Shown here in pieces: positions 18,935 through 28,341 of a DNA stretch of 64,000 nt; within the stretch, counting starts at the first letter, position 1; the number at the start of each line of letters is the position of its first letter. Below the pieces are notes generated by a model. The model saw nothing but the letters and a program-made list of their open reading frames with translations. It was not told where the DNA came from and made no database searches. The stretch is from Onchocerca lupi (Eukaryota; Nematoda; Chromadorea; Rhabditida; Onchocercidae), in the NCBI GenBank assembly GCA_028564675.1, contig JAOVVO010000003.1, positions 248,001 to 312,000 on the forward strand. Reading direction: 5' to 3'. Position numbers and translations under genes: made by a program.

Positions 18935-19714
18935 TTACCCTATAACACATACAACTGGGGTATGATCAGATGGATTTTTTAACTTGCGCAGTTTGTCATC
19001 TATATAGCATGTTTCTAACCTATCGGCAGCTTGGGGTGATAATAGCATATAATCTATTCGCATTCCTTGATTATTTCGGAATGAATTGCCTTGGTAATGC
19101 CACCAAGTAAACTGCTGTAAATCTGGATTAGATATTCTAAATGCGTCTTTAAACCCAAGATTCAAAATTGCTCTCAATTTTTCACGTTCTCTTATATGAA
19201 AACACACTTTGCCATTCAATAGAATTGGGTCAAAAACGTCAATTCCATCTAGTGCAACATTATAATCACCAGCTACAATAATTAGCTCTTCATTTTTCAA
19301 TAAACTGCTTATTTTTTCATATAAATTGTCAAAAAATTTAAGCTTATATGCAAATGCATTGGAATCTGGGTTCTGGCCATTTGGAACGTATATACTCACT
19401 ACTCTTATCTTTTGATTATCGTACTTTACTACACATTCTATGTAACGTGCTTCTTGGTAACCTTCTACAATATCAATTTTAAATTTCTCTAGTATTAGGT
19501 ATTTAGATAAAACACAAACACCATTTCTCGCAACTTGCCCATAAACATCACATTTATATCCAAGCTTTTCTATTTCTTCGTAAGGAAACTGTTTTTCCGT
19601 GCATTTTATCTCTTGTAGCAAAATTATATCTATTTGGCTATCAATTATGAAATTGCAGATTTGGTCAATTCTTTTACGTATAGAGTTTACATTCCAAGTT
19701 GCAATTTTTAACAT
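18935..19714 (-). CDS. xthA: Exodeoxyribonuclease III (AP endonuclease)
   Basis: A 259-residue exonuclease III family enzyme, which cuts DNA at abasic sites and trims 3' ends in base-excision repair. Motifs are all present: ATWNVNSIRKR at residues 5-15, LLQEIK (catalytic Glu) near 33-38, the YVPNGQ segment near 108, GDYNVA near 148 and SDHTPVV with the catalytic Asp-His near 245-251. Length is normal. Its ATG overlaps the hemD stop by one base (TGATG), so it is translationally coupled to hemD. Confidence 0.96.
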   Translation of the reverse strand: MLKIATWNVNSIRKRIDQICNFIIDSQIDIILLQEIKCTEKQFPYEEIEKLGYKCDVYGQVARNGVCVLSKYLILEKFKIDIVEGYQEARYIECVVKYDNQKIRVVSIYVPNGQNPDSNAFAYKLKFFDNLYEKISSLLKNEELIIVAGDYNVALDGIDVFDPILLNGKVCFHIREREKLRAILNLGFKDAFRISNPDLQQFTWWHYQGNSFRNNQGMRIDYMLLSPQAADRLETCYIDDKLRKLKNPSDHTPVVCVIG

Positions 19715-20427
19715 CAGTAATTCTTATTAATTATATTAATTAAACTTTCCCTAGTAGGTAATCTCGATGTTATAATTTTTTTCCATTTGATCGACTTTAA
19801 ACTGTCAGCGATATTTTTACTCATAGTATATGCAATTATATTACTTATTGTGTGAGATAAACCACTTTTTAGAACTAAAGAACAAAATACTCTTGCTGTC
19901 TGTGAAGAAAAAAAAACAACACTATTGATTTTATTACCCGATAACAAGTTTTTGCACCTGTTAGTTAAACTTTTTTTAATGATTGTCTTGTAGAGTATAA
20001 CTTCTCTTACACAAAAACCTTCTTCAGATAATCTTTTTTTTAAATCGCATGATACTTCTTGTCCCCTTATATACAAGAACTTCACTGCTATTGAATAGTG
20101 ATTTTTTATGAACGATATCAGCCCATCAACATTACTATCTGCTGATACAATATCAGAAAACCCTAAATCCTTTGCAGTTTGCATCGTTGAATTGCCAACC
20201 GTAACGATTGGAAAATCACCTATCTTGTATATCTGACTAAATGCTTTTACACTGTTCTTGCTTGTGGATATTACTACGTCAAATTTATATGCAGATATGT
20301 CAGGCTGTAAATACTTTATTGTGAATACCGGCTCTATATATACTTCATGTCCGTGTTTTTTCAGTGCATTTCTTGTGTTCAGTGAATCTAATAAAGGCCT
20401 TGTTAATAAAATAGACTTCATTCTCAT
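19714..20427 (-). CDS. hemD: Uroporphyrinogen-III synthase
   Basis: A 237-residue HemD family protein, which closes and isomerises hydroxymethylbilane to uroporphyrinogen III in haem synthesis. The family is poorly conserved, but the opening ILLTRPLLDSLNTRNALKKHG, the central ISTSKNSVKAF and TVGNSTMQTAKDLGF strands and the later VVFFSSQTARVF motif are typical. A second Met two codons in (20421) could be the real start. It overlaps xthA by one base. Its pathway partners hemC (42.0 kb) and hemH (32.6 kb) lie elsewhere in this window, so the haem genes are scattered. Confidence 0.88.
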   Translation of the reverse strand: MRMKSILLTRPLLDSLNTRNALKKHGHEVYIEPVFTIKYLQPDISAYKFDVVISTSKNSVKAFSQIYKIGDFPIVTVGNSTMQTAKDLGFSDIVSADSNVDGLISFIKNHYSIAVKFLYIRGQEVSCDLKKRLSEEGFCVREVILYKTIIKKSLTNRCKNLLSGNKINSVVFFSSQTARVFCSLVLKSGLSHTISNIIAYTMSKNIADSLKSIKWKKIITSRLPTRESLINIINKNY

Positions 20428-21580
20428 TTGCTTTACTATAGGTGAAAATAATACCTCTATAAACGAATTGCTGAATAAAAATTTTTGAGCTACAGCAATG
20501 GTGACAGTATTAGTACTCCTTACTGATTTAAAGTTTTCTAATTTTCATTACTTTTTATGAATTATCTTCAGCTTTAAGCATAAACGTTAATTCTTTTTTA
20601 TCCAGAGTTGCCTTATCCATCTTATAGCCACTACTTATGTAACATCTATATTTGTTGCTGACTTCTGTCCACTTTTCCATTACTAAAGATTTTAGATCGA
20701 ATATTATTCATCTTTCTATAGATCCTATGTTCTATGTATCAAACTGTTTTCACTATACTTAATTACTACGTATATATTATCTATGAATTTTTGATTGTTC
20801 TTATTAAACTTAGATACTATATAATTTGTATCTTTCTCAAAAAAAGTTGAAGTAACTATCAGAAAGGCTATTGTATTTAACTATGTAACTTGTGTAATGA
20901 AACTTAATTAAACTAATATTTTTTTCAGAGAGCTCTGTGGAAGAGCTTATAAAAGCTATTGTAATATCAACTAATTACGTTAATAAATCATTAACATAAT
21001 GACTGTACTCCTATGTAACTTAAACAAGTTAACTTATTAATGCACATCAGCAATTTACCTATTGGTTTCTTCTATCTATAACTTACTAGTCATTAATCAT
21101 AAGCTCGACCAATGTTGGTTGTTATCATAACATGCTCTAAGATGGAAGAAGTAGTAGAAATGAAAGGGATGATAAAAGGTTCTAAAGGGACAGTATAGGT
21201 GTGATTTCTTTTATTAAAAAATTAGATACTAAATGTGATATCAAAATAAATTTTTGTTAATTTTTTTGTCCAAGGTAAGAGTACTTTCCACCTAAGCCAA
21301 TTATTAAGATAATATTTCGAAAATGGTTTTTTAGTAACCATATATTTAAGACAGATGAAAGTGTATCTAATGTAGTGTCAACAATACTGAAATACTGACC
21401 TGTAGGCAGGAAAGATATACCAAAGATTTGCTGTATACTCGATAAAAGAAACAATAGATAGTTCAATAGCTAAATGCTTTTTTTGTAAGCAAGCCTTTCC
21501 TCTCAACAAAATTCATGAGCTTAGACGCAAGCAAGTATATTATGGAGGATTTGTTTAAAAAACAATATAAAAATTAAGAG
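20428..21580. other. Long spacer with two coding-like fragments
   Basis: Over 1.1 kb without a clear gene. On the minus strand, 20555-20680 encodes 41 residues (ATG to TAA, beginning MEKWTEVSNKYRCY) with balanced composition. Also on the minus strand, 21257-21466 is a 69-codon frame starting only at TTG, hydrophobic, with a GLGGKYSYLGQ end. Neither matches a family I know and neither has a good ribosome-binding site. Both are probably pieces of lost genes. Confidence 0.4.
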
Positions 21581-21665
21581 TGCCCGAGAGAAGAGTTGAA
21601 CTTCCATAACTTTAAAAGTTACTAGCGCCTGAAGCTAGCGCGTCTACCAATTTCGCCACCCGGGC
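21581..21665 (-). tRNA. tRNA-Leu (CAG)
   Basis: An 85-nt class II tRNA on the minus strand. The acceptor GCCCGGG pairs with CTCGGGC (one G-T pair). The D arm contains AATTGGTAGAC, typical of leucine tRNAs, and the anticodon stem CTAGC/GCTAG-type pairing encloses loop TTCAGGC with anticodon CAG. A long variable arm (TAACTTTTAAAGTTA) and T-loop GTTCAACTC follow. The 3' CCA is not encoded, unlike the tRNA-Gln gene in the same window. Confidence 0.93.
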
Positions 21666-21726
21666 TTTTATAGTTTACTATGTTCAAATTAAATAATATA
21701 CTTAAGCAATTTTTATTTCAAAAGTA

Positions 21727-23154
21727 ATGCCAGATAATGTAAATCTAGATCAAATATTTTTTGCTCATAATAATGTCAATATTAATAATATATGTAAAAT
21801 AGTCAACAATGCTTTGAGCAATAGTAATTGTGGTGAGCTATTCTTAGAATTTTGCCAATCAGAGTCTTTGATTTTTGATAATAATGTACTGAAACATATG
21901 GATTTGAATACCAGAAGGGGGTTTGGTTTAAGGGTTTTTTGTGAGAGTAGTACATCTTTTGTCTGTTCTTCTGAGATTAGTGAAAGAGAAATTGGTAATG
22001 CTGCTTCCATAGTAAAAAGTTCAATATCTTTAGATAAAACAAGTTCAACAAGCTTAAAAAAAGAGACAAAAAATCTGTACCCAAGGATTAACCCCATAAA
22101 TGAAATAGACTTGATCTCAAAAATGAAACTGCTCGATGAAGTTAACGAATATGTAAGGTCCAAGAATACCTGCGTGAAACAAGTAAAAATAACTCTAAGT
22201 GGAGAATGGCAAGTTATACAAATAATAAAAAATGATCACAAATTAAGCGATATCAGGCCTCTAGTGTGTTTTAATGTGTTAGTTATTGTAGAGAAAAATG
22301 GTCGCACTGAAAGGGGGTTTGCAGGACATGGTGGGAGAGGCTCTTATAGTAAATTTATCTCTGAGAAAATGTGGAGAAAAATTGCAAATCAAGCATTAGA
22401 ACAAGCATTGGTAAACCTCGATGCAATTCCAACTCCAGCTGGAGAGATGGTAGTTGTCTTAGGTCCAGGTTGGCCGGGAATATTATTACATGAAGCTGTG
22501 GGTCATGGGCTTGAAGGTGACTTTAATCGCAAAGGAGTTTCAGCATTTTCAAACTCTATTGGTAAGCAAGTAGCAGCTAGTGGTATTACAGTAGTTGATG
22601 ATGGAACTCTACCTAATTTACGTGGTTCTATTAGAATAGATGATGAAGGTACTACACCTGGTTGCAATGTATTGATAGAGGATGGAATTCTTAAAGGATA
22701 TATGCAAGATCATATGAACGCTAAACTTATGGGTGTGAATCCAACTGGTAATGGTAGAAGGGAAAGCTATAAGGAAATTACTATACCACGCATGACAAAC
22801 ACTTATATGTTACCAGGGAAGTATACACCAGAAGAAATAATATCTAGCGTAAAAAAAGGTCTATATGCAGTGAACTTCAGTGGTGGGCAAGTTGATATAA
22901 CGTCAGGAAAATTTGTTTTTTCATCCTCAGAGGCTTATTTGATAGAAAATGGTAAAGTTATACAGCCAATTAAAGGGGCGACATTGATTGGTGATGGTCC
23001 AACAGTGTTGAAAAAAGTATCTATGGTTGGTAACGATTTAAAATTAGACCCAGGTGTTGGTACGTGCTTAAAAGGCGGGCAAAGTATACCCATTGGAGTT
23101 GGTCAACCAACACTTAAGGTTGACTCAATCACAGTAGGCGGAACTGAGTTATAA
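21727..23154 (+). CDS. tldD: TldD metalloprotease
   Basis: A 475-residue TldD, which with TldE/PmbA forms a cytosolic metalloprotease that degrades or matures peptides. The zinc-site motif HEAVGHGLEGD (HExxxH) lies near residues 257-267. Other conserved pieces are GRGSYS near 209, GTTPGCNVLIEDG near 310, GRRESY near 341 and the C-terminal GQPTLKVDSITVGGTEL. The length is that of the family. The partner tldE/pmbA is not in this window. The 3' end overlaps the convergent gene at 23149 by six bases. Confidence 0.96.
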   Translation: MPDNVNLDQIFFAHNNVNINNICKIVNNALSNSNCGELFLEFCQSESLIFDNNVLKHMDLNTRRGFGLRVFCESSTSFVCSSEISEREIGNAASIVKSSISLDKTSSTSLKKETKNLYPRINPINEIDLISKMKLLDEVNEYVRSKNTCVKQVKITLSGEWQVIQIIKNDHKLSDIRPLVCFNVLVIVEKNGRTERGFAGHGGRGSYSKFISEKMWRKIANQALEQALVNLDAIPTPAGEMVVVLGPGWPGILLHEAVGHGLEGDFNRKGVSAFSNSIGKQVAASGITVVDDGTLPNLRGSIRIDDEGTTPGCNVLIEDGILKGYMQDHMNAKLMGVNPTGNGRRESYKEITIPRMTNTYMLPGKYTPEEIISSVKKGLYAVNFSGGQVDITSGKFVFSSSEAYLIENGKVIQPIKGATLIGDGPTVLKKVSMVGNDLKLDPGVGTCLKGGQSIPIGVGQPTLKVDSITVGGTEL

Positions 23155-24033
23155 GCCATGCTGACTTTCTGTTACTTTTTGCCGTTTATTTTCTTTTTCC
23201 TGGAAGGACTGATTTTGGTTTCCCTTAACTTGCTTAGGTACAGTAGATAGCTTACTATTTTCCCTTGCTTGAGCAAATTGTCTACTTTTCTCAATTTGGA
23301 TTTCTAAAATTTTGCTAATACCCCCACTAACTTCATTACTCCACTTTTTCTTACTTGACGAATGAGGATTATATAAGGTACTTTTTTTGTTATTAAAAAA
23401 AAGGCTCTTTATTGCACCTGATATGGGCAATATGAGAAGAATACCATTGATTGCTGATGTGATTGGGCCAGTGCCAAATATTAGTACTGAAAAAGCAAAA
23501 AGAATAATAGGAAGTAAAAGTTTACGTAGAAACGTTATTACCATTTCTTCATCGCTAAATGGTGGTTTATCATCTTCTTTTTTACCTTTGTCGGAAAATA
23601 GCAATCTATGCTTAAAAGAACCAAAGAAATTCTTAGGATCTATCTTGACTCCAAATAATCGTCCAGCAAACTTTATAAGAGAGTCTTTAGCTTCTGTGTT
23701 GCATATATCAGATATGCACTCATTAACTACTTTTTCTATTTTATCGTTATTTAAATTTTTTTTATTTGCTAAATTTTTTTTCCTGATTTTCTCAAGTACA
23801 GAAAGTAAAAACTGAAGGAAATTCTCTTCACTAAGTTGTTTTATATCTTTTGGTCGGACATTTTTAAATATAGCCTGATTTTGATCTAGCATAAAAGTAA
23901 GTATTGCTTTGTCATTTTCCTTTAACTCTTCAGATTGTACTTTATTTTTTAGCGACTGTATAAAGGTATCATAGATCACCCTATGTTTCTCTTCGAAAAT
24001 TACTTCACTCTTTATTACTTGAAGGGACATCAT
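23149..24033 (-). CDS. Hypothetical membrane protein
   Basis: An unrecognised protein of 294 residues. The N-terminal half is soluble-looking and helical with many Lys/Glu; a hydrophobic block at about residues 172-216 (LLPIILFAFSVLIF, then GILLILPISGAI) should form two membrane passes. The C-terminal 75 residues are hydrophilic, Gln/Lys/Ser-rich and probably disordered. AGG lies ahead of the start ATGATG. It is convergent with tldD. The layout (helical N domain, hairpin of TM helices, disordered tail) is similar to other unknown Wolbachia proteins in this window, without clear sequence identity by eye. Confidence 0.7.
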   Translation of the reverse strand: MMSLQVIKSEVIFEEKHRVIYDTFIQSLKNKVQSEELKENDKAILTFMLDQNQAIFKNVRPKDIKQLSEENFLQFLLSVLEKIRKKNLANKKNLNNDKIEKVVNECISDICNTEAKDSLIKFAGRLFGVKIDPKNFFGSFKHRLLFSDKGKKEDDKPPFSDEEMVITFLRKLLLPIILFAFSVLIFGTGPITSAINGILLILPISGAIKSLFFNNKKSTLYNPHSSSKKKWSNEVSGGISKILEIQIEKSRQFAQARENSKLSTVPKQVKGNQNQSFQEKENKRQKVTESQHGL

Positions 24034-24098
24034 GACTGACCTATTTGCATTTGCCTATATTTTAACTATAGTGTATTTTTCATATTAATTCAAATGGT

Positions 24099-26669
24099 TT
24101 ATTTTTTAGAATTTGCAGCGTTTAAGTCATAATTAAGGGAATTTGAGCCCCAGTTATCGCTAATTTTTATCTCTACTTCAAGCGGTACAGAAATTTTTAC
24201 TGCATTTTCCATCACGTTTTTCATAAGTTTTGCTGTTTCTTGTACTTTACTGTTCTCTACCTCAATCAGTAGCTCATCATGAACTTGGAGGATTATTTTA
24301 CCTGACTTTAACTGATCATAAAGTTGAACCATTGCAAGTTTTATTATATCAGCAGCAGTTCCTTGCACGGGTGCGTTTATTGCTGCCCTTTCTGCAAATT
24401 GCCTTAAGTAGGGGATTGTGTTGTTTATATCTTTTAGAAAGCATCTTCTACCGAACAAAGTTTCTACATAGCCGTGCTGTCTTGCAGCAGATACCTTTTC
24501 TTCCATATAGATCTTTATCTCTGGATAACAGGAGAAGTAATAGTCAATATATTCAGCAGCTTCTCGAACAGTAATTTTAAATCTTCTCGCAAAGCCAAAT
24601 GGGCTAATGCCATATATAATTCCAAAATTAACAGATTTTGCTTTTTGTCTTAGCTGCTTATCCACATTTGCGCCTTCTTGCACCTTAAAAATCTGTCTTG
24701 CAGTGATATTATGAATATCTTGTTTATTCGCAAAAGCTTCTTTAAATGCTGTAATATCTGCAATATGCGCCAAAAGTCTTAATTCTATTTGTGAGTAATC
24801 AGCAGAAACTATCTTACATCCTTTTGGAGCAATAAATGCTTGTCTGATAAGATTTCCCTCTTTGCTCCTGATAGGAATATTCTGCAAATTAGGATTACTG
24901 GAGCTGAGCCTACCTGTTGTAGTTGTTGAGAAAATTGTATGTACTCTACCATCAAGGGGATCTACCCGCTTTACTAGTGCGTCAGTGTATGTACCCTTTA
25001 GCTTACTTAAATGTCGCCAACTTAAGATCTTACTTGCAATTTTAACTCCTTCTATTTCAAGTTCTTCTAATACTTCAGAGCTTGTGCTATACGATCCAGA
25101 TTTTGACTTTTTCTTTCTACTAAACCCCATTTTATCAAACAAAATGTCGCTTAATTGTTTTGGCGAAGCAATATTAAATCTTTCTCCTGCCAAGTTATAT
25201 ATGTTACTCTCAAGCACAGTTAGTGACTGTTGAAATTTACCGGATAGTTCCTGTAGCTTTTGAGTATCTAGCAATATTCCATTTTTCTCCATGTTGAGTA
25301 TTACTTTCACAAGCGGCTTATCGAAGCGTTCATAGATTGTAAAAAGCTTTTCTTGAAATAGTCTTTGCGTTAACTTTTTATGGATCGCTATTAAAGCTTT
25401 TGCTGAGAAGACCTCTATATCTTCACTTAAACTATGTGCAACTATACTTGAAATGCTGTGATCGTGCTTTCCTGTGTCAAGACTATACGACATTGTCATT
25501 AAATCATCAACTGAGCATAATGCTTTCTCTATTGCAGGAAATGTTTTTTTGATTTTTCTAATATTGTGTATTATTTTCAACATCCCATTTGAAAGTAAAT
25601 TTGAGTTCACTATAATGAGTGAATCTTGCAGGCAGTTTTGATTTATGTAAAAAATACTGTTTTCACTACAAGATAAGGAAACTTTACTTAGCACGTTATT
25701 TTCAAAATGGCAATAGATTGCAATTTTACCCTCATATCTGCAATGCTCCAAAAATTTTTCTAATTCTTTGTTTCTATATTCTATTTTCCCTTCAATGTTA
25801 GGTTTACTATAAGGAAAAAGCTTTTCTACTTTGCCTATCAATGAATTAAACTCATATTTCTTTAAAAAAGATAATAATTTTTTCATATTTGGAGGATAGA
25901 CCTTATGCTTTGCAATATCGCAGTGAAGATTCACTTTTTCACATAGCGATAGAAGTTTTCTTGAAATGAATGCTTTTTCCTTATGTTCAGTGAAAATATC
26001 ACGAATTCTCACTTGCTTAATGCAACTAATATTTGCCATAATATTATCTAGTGAATCAAATTCGTCTAGCAGTTTAACTGCAGTTTTTGGACCTATTCCT
26101 GGAATGCCAGGAACGTTATCAGATGAATCTCCAGTTAGAGAAAATAAATCAAGAAGCTTGTTTGAATTTACGCCAAATTTTTCTATTACTTGTTTTTCAT
26201 TTATGTATATATTTTTAATAGGATCAAATATTAGGATGTTGTAATTCAGCAGCTGAAATAAGTCTTTGTCTGATGAGACTACTACTACTTTAAAGTTTTC
26301 ATGGTTGGCGTATTTTATAGCTAGTGTTGCAATTATGTCATCTGCTTCATAGCCTTCAATTTCTTCGTAGCTAAGATTAAAAGCTTCTACTGCCTCTCTC
26401 AATATTGCAAACTGTAGAGTTAAATCCTTAGGGGGTGTTATTCTATTCGCTTTGTACTCAGGATATGAATCGTGCCTGAAATTTTTTTTGCCAGAGTCAA
26501 ATGCTATAGTTAAGTAATCTGAATATGTAATATATTTAAGAATCATATTAAGAAAACCATACACAGCCCCTATTGGGGTGCCGGTTGTAGTAGTTAAATG
26601 ATGTAAAACGTAATAAGCTCTGAAAAGAAAGCCGTAACCATCAATAATTGTGAAAATTTTTTCTTGCAC
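24099..26669 (-). CDS. polA: DNA polymerase I
   Basis: An 856-residue family A polymerase for Okazaki-fragment processing and repair. Residues ~1-290 are the 5'-3' exonuclease (FTIIDGYGFLFRAYY, YEADDIIATLA, GDSSDNVPGIPGIGPKTA). The central region (~295-460) has the position but not the catalytic acids of a 3'-5' exonuclease: the expected D-x-E strand reads IAIYCHFENN. The polymerase domain has motif A DYSQIELR near 630, motif B RQKAKSVNFGIIYG and motif C with VHDE near 796-799. It therefore should polymerise and nick-translate but not proofread, as in several other bacteria. The gene stands alone on the minus strand. Confidence 0.97.
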   Translation of the reverse strand: MQEKIFTIIDGYGFLFRAYYVLHHLTTTTGTPIGAVYGFLNMILKYITYSDYLTIAFDSGKKNFRHDSYPEYKANRITPPKDLTLQFAILREAVEAFNLSYEEIEGYEADDIIATLAIKYANHENFKVVVVSSDKDLFQLLNYNILIFDPIKNIYINEKQVIEKFGVNSNKLLDLFSLTGDSSDNVPGIPGIGPKTAVKLLDEFDSLDNIMANISCIKQVRIRDIFTEHKEKAFISRKLLSLCEKVNLHCDIAKHKVYPPNMKKLLSFLKKYEFNSLIGKVEKLFPYSKPNIEGKIEYRNKELEKFLEHCRYEGKIAIYCHFENNVLSKVSLSCSENSIFYINQNCLQDSLIIVNSNLLSNGMLKIIHNIRKIKKTFPAIEKALCSVDDLMTMSYSLDTGKHDHSISSIVAHSLSEDIEVFSAKALIAIHKKLTQRLFQEKLFTIYERFDKPLVKVILNMEKNGILLDTQKLQELSGKFQQSLTVLESNIYNLAGERFNIASPKQLSDILFDKMGFSRKKKSKSGSYSTSSEVLEELEIEGVKIASKILSWRHLSKLKGTYTDALVKRVDPLDGRVHTIFSTTTTGRLSSSNPNLQNIPIRSKEGNLIRQAFIAPKGCKIVSADYSQIELRLLAHIADITAFKEAFANKQDIHNITARQIFKVQEGANVDKQLRQKAKSVNFGIIYGISPFGFARRFKITVREAAEYIDYYFSCYPEIKIYMEEKVSAARQHGYVETLFGRRCFLKDINNTIPYLRQFAERAAINAPVQGTAADIIKLAMVQLYDQLKSGKIILQVHDELLIEVENSKVQETAKLMKNVMENAVKISVPLEVEIKISDNWGSNSLNYDLNAANSKK

Positions 26670-28341
26670 TCTGAGTGTTCACATCTGTTCTTGATACTCT
26701 ATTATTTGGATATAAAAATCAAGTCTTTGTTTTCTGCTTTTGATCATTAAAAGAGATTTTTATCTAGAACAATATTAATACATAGTTAATAATTAATATT
26801 TTAAATTAAGTCGTATGCTAGCAAGTTGAAAGCTTAAAATGGGCAAAAAAAGAGAGCTAAGAGGATCAAGTTATCTAGCTAAACTATAAAAGCAAGGCGT
26901 AAATTTAGTAAATTAGATACTGGCAGCTTGATTATTTTTAACTCTGCTTCAGAGTAACCGGTAGAGCAATGTTAATAAAAGTAAGACTTAGGACTAAAGA
27001 AAATAACCAAATTTCTGAGAAAGATGGAACTCACCTTTTGTTATAACCATTAACCTTAACTCAGGTGTAGAGTTAGTATTAAATGATAGCGGAATATCAT
27101 TAAGTTCCAGTACAATAAATGATAGCGAAATGCTTGCAGCATCAAAAGTAAAGTGTTGTCTTGTAAAACATACTGGCTAACTTAATAACAAAAAATCACC
27201 ATCAATCAAGATCGGTGATTAATAGAAAATCACCTATTCAGGAAAAATTAAAAAAGTTAAAATTCCAGGAATGCTAAGACTAAGAGATTTTGTTACACTC
27301 AGGAAAATCATCTCAGATAAAGAGTAAACTTAAGTAAACTCAAAGAGAGGCTGAGCAGACTATTAGTTTTGACGATCAAATTAAAGCTCTGCAGAGTAGC
27401 AAAATAATCTGCAATAGAAGCTTGCTAAGCCTAATCCAGTAGAGAAAATCATTTATACTTATAAAAGCAAAAAAGCATGAAACTGAAGGGAAAAGGCTAA
27501 ATGGAGAGTTGAGAACTTAGTAGAAAATTTTAAAGTGACAAAAGCTTAGAATTTTAGATTTTACAAATGGATCTCGCGATATAAGTAACCCTAGCAAATA
27601 AATATTTAAAATGAATAGATAAAATGGTACAGGCGTTATATGTGTGCTAATAGCTGTGGTGGTTTTTTCTGAATTTAGGGTCTCTAGTATGTAAATACCT
27701 TCAAGAAATGCTAAAAGCTAATCCTCTACATATGAAAATAAACAGATCCAGCTCAGGTATGATACATTAAGTTAAAGCTCTATTACAAAGTAGTAACATA
27801 AAAGAAAAAAAGCGAGAAAACTCTAAAAGAGATATATTAAGGTTTAAAGACGAAATAAGTAGAAACAAAAAGAACTTTAACTTTAAAAATGATCAATGTA
27901 TTAATAATTAGGAAAAATAGAAACATGTTATTAGGTTCAATCATGAAATCTATACAAACAATGTAATCATTGCGACAGATATCAAATTTTTGGAGAAAAG
28001 ATCTAAGATTTGATGTAAAAACACAAAACAGTGGCTACAACTAACATAAACTATTTTCGTTATCTTACCATCCAGATCGTCTAATCCTATTGTAATGATT
28101 ACTTTATCAACTATTCTTGAGCTATTAAATTTTCTTTGTTGCTTCATTCCTTATCATGGAGTTTGATTTTAACGTTTGTATTTTTCTTTAAGTTTTTATG
28201 ACTTGGTTTATTATCTACTATTGTTATTACAGTGACCTTGATAAATTAATACATAATTAATAATGCCACATTAATATATCCGCAAATTTTGCTTCAGCTT
28301 TTTTCCCTGAATAGTAAATACTAATAAGCTGATATACTTTA
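26670..28341. other. Gene desert with coding-like fossils
   Basis: About 1.7 kb without an intact gene. Plus-strand frame 27043-27180 reads TINLNSGVELVLNDSGISLS, followed by SSTINDSEMLAASKVK to a stop, and one frame earlier KENNQISEKDGTHLL precedes it; together they look like one frameshifted beta-rich protein, somewhat like phage spike or baseplate C termini, but I cannot confirm that. On the minus strand, 27950-28147 is a 65-codon frame (starting MKQQRKFNSSRIVDKVII) of unknown kin. Most of the remainder has stops in all frames. I read the region as long-decayed genes. Confidence 0.45.

Noticed and set aside
23387..23815. 142-codon frame antisense to the membrane gene at 23149
   Set aside because: A shadow of the minus-strand gene, which has the better start and architecture.
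27950..28147. 65-codon minus-strand frame
   Set aside because: No kin recognised, no ribosome-binding site, and decayed surroundings; treated as part of the desert.
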